Shown: positions 33,420 through 42,554 of the stretch, piece after piece
Layout of the letters: every line of letters begins with the position of its first letter
How positions within the stretch are numbered: the first letter of the stretch is position 1
Position numbers and translations under genes: made by a program
Assembly: GCF_021044825.1 (NCBI RefSeq)
Contig: NZ_JAJNOC010000008.1
Location: 62,001 to 126,000 of the forward strand
DNA length: 64,000 bases
Direction: 5' to 3'
From: Massilia phyllostachyos
GTDB taxonomy: Bacteria > Pseudomonadota > Gammaproteobacteria > Burkholderiales > Burkholderiaceae_D
The notes under the pieces: generated by a model
Seen by the model: only the letters and a program-made list of their open reading frames with translations
The model's database searches: none
Told to the model about the DNA's origin: nothing

Positions 33420-36368
33420 TCAGTGCAGATCCCGAATCTTCTGCACACTCGCCAGATGCGGCGTCATCGGCGTCCCCAGCACCTTGAGCAGCTCCAGCAC
33501 CGCCGGGTCGGTAATGAAATCCGCCGCCGAGCGCGCGCCCAGGATGCGTTCCGGCGGCTGCGAGCGCGCCACTGCCCAGCCCTGCACGTAGTCGACGCCG
33601 ATCTCCGCCAGCGTCTGCACGGTGGCCGCGTCTTCCGCCCATTCCGCGATGGTCTTCATGCCCAGGTTGCCGGCCAGGCTGACGATCGCTTCGACGATCG
33701 CGACGTTGGCCGGGTGGGCGTTGATGTTGACGATGAAGTTGCCGTCGATTTTCAGGACGTCGGCCGGCAGTTCCTTCAGGTAGGAGAAGGAGGTGTAGCC
33801 GGCGCCGAAGTCGTCCAGCGCGACCTTGACGCCGAAGCTCCTCACCTGGTCGATGAAGCGGCGCGTGTTGTCGAGGTCGTGCAGCGCCACGCTCTCGGTG
33901 ATCTCGAGGCACAGGCGGCTCGCCACGTGCACGTAGCGGCCCAGGATGTCGAAGGTGTCCTGCACGAAGCGCTCGTCGTTCAGCGACGCGCCGGACAGGT
34001 TCATGCACACGAAGCGGGTATTGCCCAGCTGTTCGGCATGGTCGGCGATCCAGGCCAGGGTCGTGTTCAGCACCCAGCGGTCGATGATGCTGGCGCGGCC
34101 GCTCTTCTCGGCGGCCGAGATCACGGCGCCGGCCGGCACCACGCGGCCGTCCGGCTCGCGCATGCGCAGCAGCACCTCGAAGTTGTGCGACTCGCGCGGG
34201 TGCGACAGCGACATGATCGGCTGCATTTCCAGCAGCAGGCTGTCGAGCGCATTCGGGCTGGAGAGGCGCGCCACCATGTCGAGTTCCGCCGCGCGCTGGC
34301 GGAAGGCTTCGGCGCCGCGCTCGTACACCACCAGGCCCTCGCCCTGCCCCGTCTTGGCTTCGCGGCAGGCGCGGTCGGCGGTCGACACCGCGTCCTTCAT
34401 GGCGATGCCCGGCGTGACTTCGATCAGGCCGACCGAGCCGCGCACGTGGAAGGCCTTGTCGCCCACCCGGTAGGGCGTGCTCCCCAAGCGGTCGACGATG
34501 CCGCGGCAGATGATCGAGGCCAGCGGGATCGCCGTTTCCGGCATCAGGATCACGAATTCGTCGCCGCCCACGCGGCCGATCTGCTGGCCGCCGGCCAGCA
34601 TGGTGGCCATGCGCTCGCAGACCTGCTTCAGGACCTCGTCGCCGGCCGCGTGGCCGAACAGGTCGTTGATCAGCTTGAAGCGATCCAGGTCGACGTAGGC
34701 CAGCGCCATCGGGCGCCCGGCGGCCAGGCCGCTGGCGGCGAGCGCGAATTCCTGCTCGATGCCGCGGCGGTTGTAGACCTTGGTCAGCGGGTCGTTGTTG
34801 GCCATGAACTGCAGCTGCTCGGTGGCCTTGTGCTTCTCGGTGGTGTCCTGCAGCACGCCTTCGATGCGCGAGCGCGCCAGCGTGGCCGAGACCAGGAAGC
34901 GCTGGCTGCCGTCGCGGCTGGTCAGCTCCATCTCGGCTTCGGCTTTCGCATGGACCTGCTCGTGCAGCTCGGTCCAGGTGCTCTCGGTGAAGAACTGGCG
35001 CCAGGCGGTGCGGCCGGCGTTGAAGCTCGAGATGCCGAGCATCTTCTGCAGCGCCGGATTCACGCTCAGGAAGTGGCCGTACATGTCGAGCGTGAACAGG
35101 CCGACCGGCATCGCCTGGTAGGCGTGCTCGAGTTCCTGCTGGGCCGCTTCGCGCTGCTCGGTTTCGACCCGCATCTGCTCGGCCACGGCCAGCGCGGCCA
35201 GCAGGCTCGAGGCCAGCGCGGCGGTGACGCTGTTGATGATGCCCAGCAGTTCGCGCATGCCGAGCGCCGCCGAGGCGACTTCGGCGATGACCGACAGGAA
35301 GCTGACCACGAAGGAAGCCGCGAACCACGAGGCGACCCGGTTGCGCGACTCGGCGATGATCTTGAACAGGCCCACCGTCATGACCGAGAAGCAGCACACC
35401 GTGATCACCCACAGCAGCGGCAGGTAGACGCCGTAGGGCAGCAGGATGGCGGCTGCCAGCATCGGCATGCACAGCCACTGCATGATCCGGAACGGCAGCA
35501 CGTAGCGCAGCGCAGCGATATTGTCCTTCAGCAGCGCCTGGTACAGGGTGAGCGTCGCGATGCCGTACAGCGTGATGCCGACCGAGCGGCTGCGCAGCAG
35601 CCAGTCGGCGGGGATGGTCTGGCCGAGCCACTGGATGTCCCAGCCGGCCGACAGCGCCGCCACGCGCAGGTTCAGCACCAGCCAGCCGGCGAACAGCACG
35701 TACAGCGGCTGCCGGTTGATCAGGGCGGTGATCAGGATGAACAGGGCCAGCACCACCATGCCGCCGTCGAGCAGGCCCGACTTGCGGTGGTACTGCTCGA
35801 CCGACAGCGCGTACTGGTCGTCCGGCCATTGCAGCAAGGTCAGGCGCGCCGGGCCGGAGAAGCGGGCGCGGCACAGCAGCTCGGCCGGCATCGGCGCCAT
35901 GCGCAGCGCGAAGCCGGCCTTGGAGCCTTCGATGAAGCCGCTGCCGGCGCCGCGCACGGCGTTGCCGAGCGGAGCCAGGCTGCCGGCGTCCCAGCAGGCC
36001 ACGTCGAGCGCGTGGCGCGACGGGAATTCGATCACCTGGGCGCCGCTGCGCGGCATCGGCTCGAAGGCGAACCAGACCGGGGCTTCGGATAAATGGGTTT
36101 CATGGCCGCTCAGCAGCGGCGCCGCGCGCACGCGTTCGAGCGCGGCGCGCGGGTCGAGCGCGCCTTCCGACTGGACGGCGACGTGCATCGACAGCGGCAC
36201 GTCGCCGCTGGTGCGGTACTGGTCTTGCCAGAACACCAGTGCAATCAGGGAAACAAGGCCGATCCCGAGCGGGATCAGGTAGTAGGAAAACAACTTCAAC
36301 ACCCGCTCCACGGCCGCGTGCGCGGTGGCCGGGAACGAAGAACGACGTTGCGGTGTCGGTATGGGCAT
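33420..36368 (-). CDS. 7TM-PAS-GGDEF-EAL cyclic-di-GMP signalling protein
   Basis: A 982-residue protein. A first membrane helix lies near residues 27-47. It is followed by a periplasmic 7TMR-DISM-type sensor (about 50-195), then seven helices (about 205-410), a PAS (about 425-540), a GGDEF (about 555-710) and an EAL domain (about 725-965). The cyclase signature is intact (VGGDEFVIL). The phosphodiesterase motif reads EVL (NFEVLLRM) instead of EAL. Its metal and catalytic residues remain: LCLEITES, LDDFGAGYTS, LKIDGNF, and Glu in IAEWAED. It probably makes or degrades c-di-GMP in response to an envelope ligand. Confidence 0.92.
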   Translation of the reverse strand: MPIPTPQRRSSFPATAHAAVERVLKLFSYYLIPLGIGLVSLIALVFWQDQYRTSGDVPLSMHVAVQSEGALDPRAALERVRAAPLLSGHETHLSEAPVWFAFEPMPRSGAQVIEFPSRHALDVACWDAGSLAPLGNAVRGAGSGFIEGSKAGFALRMAPMPAELLCRARFSGPARLTLLQWPDDQYALSVEQYHRKSGLLDGGMVVLALFILITALINRQPLYVLFAGWLVLNLRVAALSAGWDIQWLGQTIPADWLLRSRSVGITLYGIATLTLYQALLKDNIAALRYVLPFRIMQWLCMPMLAAAILLPYGVYLPLLWVITVCCFSVMTVGLFKIIAESRNRVASWFAASFVVSFLSVIAEVASAALGMRELLGIINSVTAALASSLLAALAVAEQMRVETEQREAAQQELEHAYQAMPVGLFTLDMYGHFLSVNPALQKMLGISSFNAGRTAWRQFFTESTWTELHEQVHAKAEAEMELTSRDGSQRFLVSATLARSRIEGVLQDTTEKHKATEQLQFMANNDPLTKVYNRRGIEQEFALAASGLAAGRPMALAYVDLDRFKLINDLFGHAAGDEVLKQVCERMATMLAGGQQIGRVGGDEFVILMPETAIPLASIICRGIVDRLGSTPYRVGDKAFHVRGSVGLIEVTPGIAMKDAVSTADRACREAKTGQGEGLVVYERGAEAFRQRAAELDMVARLSSPNALDSLLLEMQPIMSLSHPRESHNFEVLLRMREPDGRVVPAGAVISAAEKSGRASIIDRWVLNTTLAWIADHAEQLGNTRFVCMNLSGASLNDERFVQDTFDILGRYVHVASRLCLEITESVALHDLDNTRRFIDQVRSFGVKVALDDFGAGYTSFSYLKELPADVLKIDGNFIVNINAHPANVAIVEAIVSLAGNLGMKTIAEWAEDAATVQTLAEIGVDYVQGWAVARSQPPERILGARSAADFITDPAVLELLKVLGTPMTPHLASVQKIRDLH

Positions 36369-36466
36369 AAGCGGTATCGATGCGGACGAGCGCCGCTGCC
36401 GTTGCCGGCGGCGGCGCTAAAGCGCAAGGATACAGCCTTAACGTGATGCCGTCATGCAATAACTGC

Positions 36467-37264
36467 TCAAGCGGCGGCGAATTCGCGCGCCAACAACGGT
36501 GAGGGATGCTCGATTTTGGTTCGAGGTAGTACCAGTGCCGGCGGCGGCACGGCCGGGCCGATGTCGATGTCCGGGTGGTGCGTGTTGAAGAAGAAGTTCA
36601 GCAGCGGGTGGCGGGCCTCGGTGTAGCGCTGTTCGAAGGTCGCAATCTCGAAAGCCATCACGCGGTGCGGGATGTTGCCGACGTGGCGCAGCGGCACCGG
36701 GCCCTGATCCGGGAACACGTCGGTGAACAGCATCTGCTCGTACTGGCGGTCGACCGGCGGACGGCCGGTGGCCACCGAGTAATCGATCGCATTGTCTTCG
36801 CAGTACATGAAGCAGGCCTTGATCAGCGCCGCCTTGACCATGCGGCCCACGCGGCCCTCGTCGATGCCGAGGCGGGTCGCCTCGACCAGGCGGCGGCCCT
36901 GCAGCCAGTCCGGCAACTCGATCGATTCCTCGACGCCGAGCGGGCGGAAGAAATTGGTGCGGATACGGGTGCTGCCCAGCGGCGAGCCGTCCAGCTTGGA
37001 TTCGGCCAGCAACACGATGGTGTCCATCTCGTAGTCGGCCGCTTCCGGCTGGGCCAGGGTGCGCGCGAATTCCGGCACGTGGCGGGCGTAGGCGGCGTGG
37101 CGGATGTGCACGGCTTTCAGCAGGTCGGATTCGGTCTCGACACGGCGGATGGTGAAGGGCAGCCGCTCGACGCTGCGGCCGCCGGCGCGGGCCTCGCGCT
37201 CCTTGCGTGCAGTGCGCGCCGCAGCGCTGGCGGGGGTGGTGGCGACCGGATCGAAGAGCGACAT
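36467..37264 (-). CDS. FeeM-like N-acyltransferase (GNAT fold)
   Basis: A 265-residue protein. Residues about 36-225 resemble the acyl-ACP-dependent FeeM N-acyl amino acid synthase and PEP-CTERM-associated acyltransferases. The segments are FTIRRVETESDLLKAVHIRHAAYARHVPEF, LGSTRIRTNFFRPL, LVEATRLGID and ACFMYCEDNAIDYSVATGRPPVD. Such enzymes make fatty acyl amines or acylated signals. A Ser/Ala/Arg-rich N-terminus of about 35 residues may be a tether. A 225-base AT-rich leader lies upstream. Acyl-homoserine-lactone synthase is a weaker alternative. Confidence 0.72.
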   Translation of the reverse strand: MSLFDPVATTPASAAARTARKEREARAGGRSVERLPFTIRRVETESDLLKAVHIRHAAYARHVPEFARTLAQPEAADYEMDTIVLLAESKLDGSPLGSTRIRTNFFRPLGVEESIELPDWLQGRRLVEATRLGIDEGRVGRMVKAALIKACFMYCEDNAIDYSVATGRPPVDRQYEQMLFTDVFPDQGPVPLRHVGNIPHRVMAFEIATFEQRYTEARHPLLNFFFNTHHPDIDIGPAVPPPALVLPRTKIEHPSPLLAREFAAA

Positions 37265-37489
37265 GACGTTATTCCTAAGGAGAGAGAATGTGAAACAGGT
37301 TTTGCTTGATTCAAATTATCAATCCACTCATAAACATTCTAACTGCTGAGCAGGAACACTTTTCCCCCTCAATTTATCCTACATACTTTTAGGAATCCTC
37401 CTACAAAAAAAATAACGGTCGTTCGCATAGCTGTCTTGACAACTTTGTGTCGCCTGCGGTCTGGCCGCATGTCGAGCGGCCAGGTCGGC

Positions 37490-38350
37490 TTACATGGTGC
37501 GCGCGCTGCCCGAGACCCGGATCGAGCTGCCCGCTTCCTCGCCGATCTCGGCTGTCAGGCGCGAGCGCATGCCCATGTCCTCCCCCTGCACCACCTCGAT
37601 CCGTCCACCATGTGGCCAGCCAATGTCGCGCAGGTAGCCGCCAAACGCCGCGGTGCCGGCGCCGGTGGCCGGATCCTCCAGCACGCCACCGGAAGCGAAG
37701 GGATTGCGGGTATGGAAGCGCTGCGCCGTCTCGGCCCAGGCCAGCACGATGGTGACCAGGCCGTGTTCATTCATCAGGCGGCGCCCGGCATTGAGCTCGT
37801 AGTGCATGCGCGCGAGGAGTTCGCGGCTGTTCAGCGCCAGCACCAGGTGGTCGGCGCCGCCGTGGGCCAGCGCCGGCGGGATGCGCGGGTCGAGGTCGGC
37901 GCGGGTGTAGCCGAACAGGGCCAGCGCGGCGTCCACCAGTTCGCCCGGCGCCGGGGCGCTGCGGGTCGGCGGCGACTGCAAGCTGGCGGCGACCCGTTCG
38001 CCATCCTTGCGGCCCTCGACCGAGATGCGCGCCGCGTTCAGCGCCAGCGCGTAGCGGCCGTCGCCGAAGCGGCGCGCCAGCGCGGCGCCGAGGGCGATGG
38101 TGGCGTGGCCGCAGAACGGCACCTCGGATTCGGGCGAAAAGTAGCGCACCCGCCAGCCATCCGCTTCGCGGGCGGCGAAGGCGGTCTCGGAGAAGCCGAC
38201 CAGCTGCGCCAGGCGCGCCATCTCTTCCTGCGGCGGCAGCGCCTCGCCGATCCAGACGCCGGCGGGGTTGCCGCCCACGTCGCCGTCGGAGAAGGCGGCA
38301 ATGCGCTCGATGTCGTCGAGCGAGGCGTGCACAGGCTGGGGTTGGTTCAT
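37490..38350 (-). CDS. PhzF family phenazine biosynthesis-like isomerase
   Basis: A 286-residue protein with the two-lobed diaminopimelate-epimerase-like fold. Typical segments are FSDGDVGGNPAGVWIGEALP, SETAFAAREADGWRVRYFSPESEVPFCGHATIALG and GTAAFGGYLRD. Family members isomerise small acids; only true PhzF makes phenazines, and no phz genes are here. The ATG at 38350 has GAGGA upstream and is preferred to an in-frame start 23 codons before it. It is divergent from the ArsR gene. Confidence 0.87.
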   Translation of the reverse strand: MNQPQPVHASLDDIERIAAFSDGDVGGNPAGVWIGEALPPQEEMARLAQLVGFSETAFAAREADGWRVRYFSPESEVPFCGHATIALGAALARRFGDGRYALALNAARISVEGRKDGERVAASLQSPPTRSAPAPGELVDAALALFGYTRADLDPRIPPALAHGGADHLVLALNSRELLARMHYELNAGRRLMNEHGLVTIVLAWAETAQRFHTRNPFASGGVLEDPATGAGTAAFGGYLRDIGWPHGGRIEVVQGEDMGMRSRLTAEIGEEAGSSIRVSGSARTM

Positions 38351-38411
38351 GGCGTCCTCGTTGTGGATGAAAAGAAGACCATGATAATCCGCGCCGCGCA
38401 GCCTCGCCGGC

Positions 38412-38456
38412 TTGACCATTATTTGAAGCCGGACTAGTATTTAGACATTCATCTAA
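38412..38456 (+). promoter_or_regulatory. Promoter and dyad operator of the ArsR/SdpI-like pair
   Basis: TTGACC (38412-38417) and TAGTAT (38435-38440) are separated by 17 bases. The dyad TTAGA-N6-TCTAA (38441-38456) overlaps the expected start site near 38447. This is a fitting autoregulatory operator for the ArsR-type repressor starting at 38475. Confidence 0.6.
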
Positions 38457-38474
38457 TTAGAAAGCGATCGAACC

Positions 38475-38762
38475 ATGGCTGGACCGTTGAACGAGGTGTT
38501 CAAGGCCATCGCCGATCCGACGCGGCGCGAGATCCTGCGCCTGCTGCGTCACGAGGAACTGAGGGCGGGCGAGGTGGCGGCGCATTTCGACATGACGAAG
38601 CCCACCATGTCGCACCACTTCGCGGTGCTCAGGGAGGCCGGCCTGGTCACCAGCCGGCGCGAGGGGCAGACCATCTGGTACTCGCTCGACACCACGGTGC
38701 TCGAAGACGTGCTGGCCTGGTCGATGGAGATGGCGCGCGGCGCCGGGAGGAAAAAGCGATGA
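38475..38762 (+). CDS. ArsR-family autorepressor (SdpR-like)
   Basis: A 95-residue winged-helix repressor: FKAIADPTRREILRLL, AAHFDMTKPTMSHHFAVLREAGLV and SRREGQTIWYSLDTTVLED. It lacks the metal-binding Cys motif of true ArsR. In Bacillus the SdpR/SdpI pair gives immunity to the toxin SdpC: SdpI sequesters SdpR at the membrane when it senses toxin. Here the next gene is SdpI-like with a four-base overlap (ATGA), so the same logic is likely. Confidence 0.88.
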   Translation: MAGPLNEVFKAIADPTRREILRLLRHEELRAGEVAAHFDMTKPTMSHHFAVLREAGLVTSRREGQTIWYSLDTTVLEDVLAWSMEMARGAGRKKR

Positions 38763-39400
38763 AGCGTTACCTGATGGTGTTCGCGGCGGTGCTGCTGGTG
38801 GTGCTGGGACTGGCGGCCGTTCTTTATCCGGAGCTGCCGGCGCAGGTGCCGGTGCACTGGAATGCGGCCGGCAATGTCGATGGCTGGGGAGCGCGCATCG
38901 AGGTCTTGATGCACCTGCCTTTTCTGCTCGTGATCGGGCTGGTGTGGATCGTGCTGCCGAAGGTGTCGCCGCAGCGTTTTACGGTGGAAGGTTTTGAAGC
39001 GACGTGGTGGTTCGGCGGGATGGCGCTGGTGGTCCTGCTGGGCTATTTGCAGTGCGTGCACCTGTGGGCCGCCTACGAGGGCGGCTTCGCGATGGACCGC
39101 GCGATCGTGGGCGGGCTGGGGGTGTTCTTCGTCTTGGCCGGGAATGTGATGGGCAAGGTGCGGCGCAATTTCTGGCTGGGGGTGAGGACGCCGTGGACGC
39201 TGGCGAATGAACGGGTGTGGTATGCGACGCATCGGCTGGCGGCGCGGACCATGGTGGTGGGTGGGGTGCTGGCGGTTGCGGTGGCCCTGCTTGGCTGGCC
39301 TGGGCCGCTGGCGGTGGCGGCATTGGCAGTCGCGGCGCTGGTGCCTGTCGTGTTCTCGCTCGTGTACTACAAGCGGCTGGAAAAGGCCGGGACCTTGTAG
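38759..39400 (+). CDS. SdpI-family membrane protein
   Basis: A 213-residue protein with six membrane helices. The SdpI/DUF1648 features are the N-terminal YPELPAQVPVHWNAAGNVDGWGAR and the later VGVRTPWTLANERVWYATHR. It probably senses or resists a membrane-active toxin, or signals to the ArsR-type partner. The TAG stop codon is also the first three bases of a TAGGGTGG repeat. Confidence 0.87.
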   Translation: MKRYLMVFAAVLLVVLGLAAVLYPELPAQVPVHWNAAGNVDGWGARIEVLMHLPFLLVIGLVWIVLPKVSPQRFTVEGFEATWWFGGMALVVLLGYLQCVHLWAAYEGGFAMDRAIVGGLGVFFVLAGNVMGKVRRNFWLGVRTPWTLANERVWYATHRLAARTMVVGGVLAVAVALLGWPGPLAVAALAVAALVPVVFSLVYYKRLEKAGTL

Positions 39401-39524
39401 GGTGGGCGGTCCTCCGCCCACGCGTCCAACTACACGGTGAATAATCGCGCCTCGTCCATTTATCCGCTGGTTGAACGCGTGGGCGGGGAACCGTGATCTG
39501 GTCCACTGGACCAGATCACCCCTA
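39398..39524. repeat. TAGGGTGG repeat with a nested palindrome
   Basis: The left end TAGGGTGGGCGG provides the SdpI-like stop. GCCCACGCGTCCAA (39416-39429) pairs with TTGAACGCGTGGGC (39471-39484) with one mismatch. Near the right end a perfect dyad, TGATCTGGTCCA-C-TGGACCAGATCA (39494-39518), interrupts the outer arm. The element finishes with CCCTA, whose complement TAG (39524-39522) is the stop codon of the convergent LysR gene. Confidence 0.7.
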
Positions 39525-40415
39525 CGAAAGGCGGTCCTGCAGGCGTTTCGCCAAAAACTCAACCAGGGCTGACACGCGCGGCGCCAAGGCGCCTTGTTTG
39601 TAGAAGACCGCCCACACCGGCTGTGTCCAGTACAGCGTCTCGCTTTCCAGCACCGGCGCCAGCCGCCCCGCCTCCACGTCCGCACGCGTCAGCCAATCCG
39701 ACAGCGACGCGATTCCCGTCCCGCACAAGGCGAGGTGGCGCACCGTCTCGCCGCTAGATGCCGCCACCGTCGGCGCCACCGTCCACCCTTCCCCGCCGGC
39801 GTGCCGCAGCGGCCAGGTATTGAGCGACGCGGGCGCCGTGAAGCCCAGCGTGCGGTGCGCCTTCAGGTCTTCCACCGTGGCCGGCGCCCCGTGCTTCTCG
39901 AGATACGCCGGCGCGGCCAGCACGCGCAGGTGGGAGGCGCCGAGGCGGCGTGCGTTCAGGGTGGAGTCGGGCAGCGCGCCGATGCGGATCGCCAGGTCGG
40001 CGCGTTCCTCGATCAGGTCGACATAGGTCTCGCCGCTCACCAGTTCCAGCTGCACCAGCGGATACGCCTCGAGAAAATCCGGCAGCAGCGGGGCCAGCAG
40101 ATGGTCGAGCGCCGGCGTGGCGGCGTTTACGCGCACCAGGCCCGAGGGCTGGGAGCGGCGCGCGGCGGCTTCCAGTTCGGTGTTGGCCAGGTCCGCCAGC
40201 AGGCTGCGCGCGCGGCCCAGCAGCCACGCACCCTCTTCGGTCAGCTGCAAACGCCGCGTCGTGCGGTGCATCAGCGTCATGCCGAGGTGGTCTTCCAGGC
40301 GCGAGATGGTGCGCGAGACGCCCGACGGCGTCTGCCCCAGGCGCTCGGCGGCGGCCGAGAACGACCCCGTATCTATGACGGCGGCGAAGGCAATCAGGGC
40401 GTCGACATCGATCAT
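39522..40415 (-). CDS. LysR-family regulator
   Basis: A 297-residue LysR protein: MIDVDALIAFAAVIDTGSFSAAAERL and QTPSGVSRTISRLEDHLGMTLMHRTTRRL make the helix-turn-helix. The effector domain includes ISLSDWL-like sequence (GIASLSDWLTRADVEAG). It diverges from an MFS exporter with a 108-base gap, the normal layout for LysR autoregulation and activation of the neighbour. The stop lies in a hairpin repeat. The exporter and the aldo-keto reductase beyond it are the likely regulon. Confidence 0.88.
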   Translation of the reverse strand: MIDVDALIAFAAVIDTGSFSAAAERLGQTPSGVSRTISRLEDHLGMTLMHRTTRRLQLTEEGAWLLGRARSLLADLANTELEAAARRSQPSGLVRVNAATPALDHLLAPLLPDFLEAYPLVQLELVSGETYVDLIEERADLAIRIGALPDSTLNARRLGASHLRVLAAPAYLEKHGAPATVEDLKAHRTLGFTAPASLNTWPLRHAGGEGWTVAPTVAASSGETVRHLALCGTGIASLSDWLTRADVEAGRLAPVLESETLYWTQPVWAVFYKQGALAPRVSALVEFLAKRLQDRLS

Positions 40416-40523
40416 TTGTGACTCCACGTCAAAAGTCAATTGTATGCCGGGGCATGTTTCTTGGCCGTCCCCGCAGGCACACTGCACGCCTTGCTTCACA
40501 TCCGGCATTACAAGGAGAACACC

Positions 40524-41729
40524 ATGCCACTCGCACTCTGGGCGCTCACATTGAGCGCCTTCGCCATCGGGACCACGGAATTCGTCATCGTCGGCCTGAT
40601 CCCCACCATCGCGGCCAGCCTCGGCGTGTCGGTGCCATCGGCCGGCCTCCTGGTCAGCCTGTATGCGCTCGGCGTCGCGGTCGGCGCGCCGGTGCTCACG
40701 GCCCTCACCGGCCGCGTGCCGCGCAAGCGGCTGCTCATCGGCCTGATGATGCTGTTCACGCTGGGTAACCTGGTGGCCTGGATGGCGCCCGGCTACGCGG
40801 CCCTGATGGCCGCCCGCGTCCTCACCGGCCTCGCGCACGGCGTCTTCTTCTCGATCGGCTCAACCATCGCCACCAGCCTGGTGCCGAAGGAAAAGGCGGC
40901 CAGCGCGATCGCCCTGATGTTCACCGGCCTCACCGTCGCCCTGGTCACCGGCGTGCCGCTCGGGACCTTCATCGGCCAGCACTTCGGCTGGCAGGCCACC
41001 TTCCTGGCCGTCTCGCTGCTCGGCGTGCTCGCCATGGTCGGCAGCTGGATCCTGGTGCCGAACGACATCGCCAGTCCCAAACCCGCGAGCCTGCCCACGC
41101 AGCTGGCGGTCCTGCGCAAACCCCGCCTGCTGCTGGTGTACGCCATGACCACGCTGGGCTATGGCGGCTCCTTCGTCGCCTTCACCTACCTGGCGCCGAT
41201 CCTGCAGGAAGTCTCGGGCTTCGCGGCTTCCAGCGTGAGCCTGGTGATGCTGGTCTACGGCGTCTCGGTCGCGGCCGGGAACATCTGGGGCGGCAAGCTG
41301 GCCGACCGCAAGGGTCCGCTCGCCGCCTTGCAGATCGTGTTCGCGCTGCTGGCCGCGGTGCTGCTGGTGATGGCCTGCACGGCGCCCAACAAATGGCTGG
41401 TGCTCGCCACCGTGCTGGCCTGGGGCGCGGTCGCCTTCGGCAATGTGCCGGGCCTGCAGGTGTATGTCGTGCAGCGCGCCGAACGCGATGCGCCGGGGGC
41501 GGTGGACGTGGCGTCCGGCCTGAACATCGCCGCCTTCAACGTCGGCATCGCGCTGGGCGCCTGGGGCGGCGGCCTGGTGGTCGCGCACTTCGGCCTGATG
41601 GCCACGCCGCCTGTCGGCGCCCTGATCGTGGCCGGCGCCTTCGCCCTGACCACCCTGGCCGCCTGGCTCGACCGCCGCGACGGCCCCACTGCGACGAAGG
41701 CCGTGAAGGCCGCCGTCGCGACCCATTGA
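40524..41729 (+). CDS. MFS transporter (AraJ/PbuE-like exporter)
   Basis: A 401-residue major facilitator protein with 12 membrane helices. The DHA1 family signature GTTEFVIVGLIPTIAASLGVS lies near residues 16-34, and ARVLTGLAHGVFFSIGSTIATSLVP is the motif region of helix 4. Relatives include E. coli AraJ/YdhP and Bacillus PbuE, exporters of sugars, drugs or purines. AAGGAG precedes the ATG. The substrate is unknown. Confidence 0.88.
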   Translation: MPLALWALTLSAFAIGTTEFVIVGLIPTIAASLGVSVPSAGLLVSLYALGVAVGAPVLTALTGRVPRKRLLIGLMMLFTLGNLVAWMAPGYAALMAARVLTGLAHGVFFSIGSTIATSLVPKEKAASAIALMFTGLTVALVTGVPLGTFIGQHFGWQATFLAVSLLGVLAMVGSWILVPNDIASPKPASLPTQLAVLRKPRLLLVYAMTTLGYGGSFVAFTYLAPILQEVSGFAASSVSLVMLVYGVSVAAGNIWGGKLADRKGPLAALQIVFALLAAVLLVMACTAPNKWLVLATVLAWGAVAFGNVPGLQVYVVQRAERDAPGAVDVASGLNIAAFNVGIALGAWGGGLVVAHFGLMATPPVGALIVAGAFALTTLAAWLDRRDGPTATKAVKAAVATH

Positions 41730-41750
41730 TCACTTCTTGAAAGGACTACC

Positions 41751-42551
41751 ATGAACATGCCCCAACTCGGCCTCGGCACCTTCCGCCTGCAGGGCCGGCA
41801 AGCCGTCGACTCGGTCGCGACCGGCCTCGAACTCGGCTACCGCCACATCGACACCGCCCAGATCTACGGCAACGAGGAAGACGTCGGCGCCGCCCTCGCG
41901 GCCTCGCACGTGGCGCGCGCAGACGTCTTCGTGACCACCAAGATCTGGACCGCCAACCTGGCCGGCGACCTGGTCGCACCGAGCCTGGAGGAGAGCCTGC
42001 GCAAGCTGGGTCTCGAGCAGGTCGACCTGACGCTGGTGCACTGGCCCTCGCCCGGCCACGCGGTGCCGGTGCGCGAAACGATGGAAGCGCTGCTGGCGGC
42101 GCGCGAAGCGGGCCTCACGGCCGCGATCGGCATCTCGAACTTCCCGGTCAGCCTGATGGTGGAGGCGATCGATGCGGTGGGAAGCCACAACATCGCCACC
42201 AACCAGGTCGAGCTGCATCCCTACCTGCAGAACCGCCGCGTGGCCGCCTTTGCGCGCGAGACGGGCATCCACGTGACGGCCTACATGCCGCTCGCCTACG
42301 GCAAGGTGATGGACGACCCGGTGATCAAGTCCATCGCCGCGCGCCATGGCGCCACCGCGGCCCAGGTCACGCTGGCCTGGCTGCTGGCCAAGGACTACGC
42401 CGTGATCCCCTCGTCCACCAAGCGCGCCAACCTGGCGAGCAACCTGGCTGCGTCGCGCCTGCAATTGAACGCGGACGACATCGCGGCGCTCGATGCGCTC
42501 GACCGGGGCGAACGCCTGGTCAGCCCCGAGTTCGCGCCGCAGTGGGACTGA
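41751..42551 (+). CDS. Aldo/keto reductase (DkgB-like)
   Basis: A 266-residue NADPH-dependent aldo-keto reductase. Catalytic residues are in LGYRHIDTAQIYGNEEDVG (Asp and Tyr), TTKIW (Lys) and LVHWPSPG (His). The NADPH site is near VIPSSTKRANLASNL. Length and motifs fit 2,5-diketo-D-gluconate reductase B, also a methylglyoxal reductase. It lies 21 bases after the MFS gene, on the same strand, so it is probably part of that operon. Confidence 0.9.
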   Translation: MNMPQLGLGTFRLQGRQAVDSVATGLELGYRHIDTAQIYGNEEDVGAALAASHVARADVFVTTKIWTANLAGDLVAPSLEESLRKLGLEQVDLTLVHWPSPGHAVPVRETMEALLAAREAGLTAAIGISNFPVSLMVEAIDAVGSHNIATNQVELHPYLQNRRVAAFARETGIHVTAYMPLAYGKVMDDPVIKSIAARHGATAAQVTLAWLLAKDYAVIPSSTKRANLASNLAASRLQLNADDIAALDALDRGERLVSPEFAPQWD

Positions 42552-42554
42552 CGC

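Noticed and set aside
33384..36092. Long plus-strand open frame opposite the GGDEF-EAL gene
   Set aside because: No ribosome site or domain; low-complexity composition; the minus-strand gene is certain.
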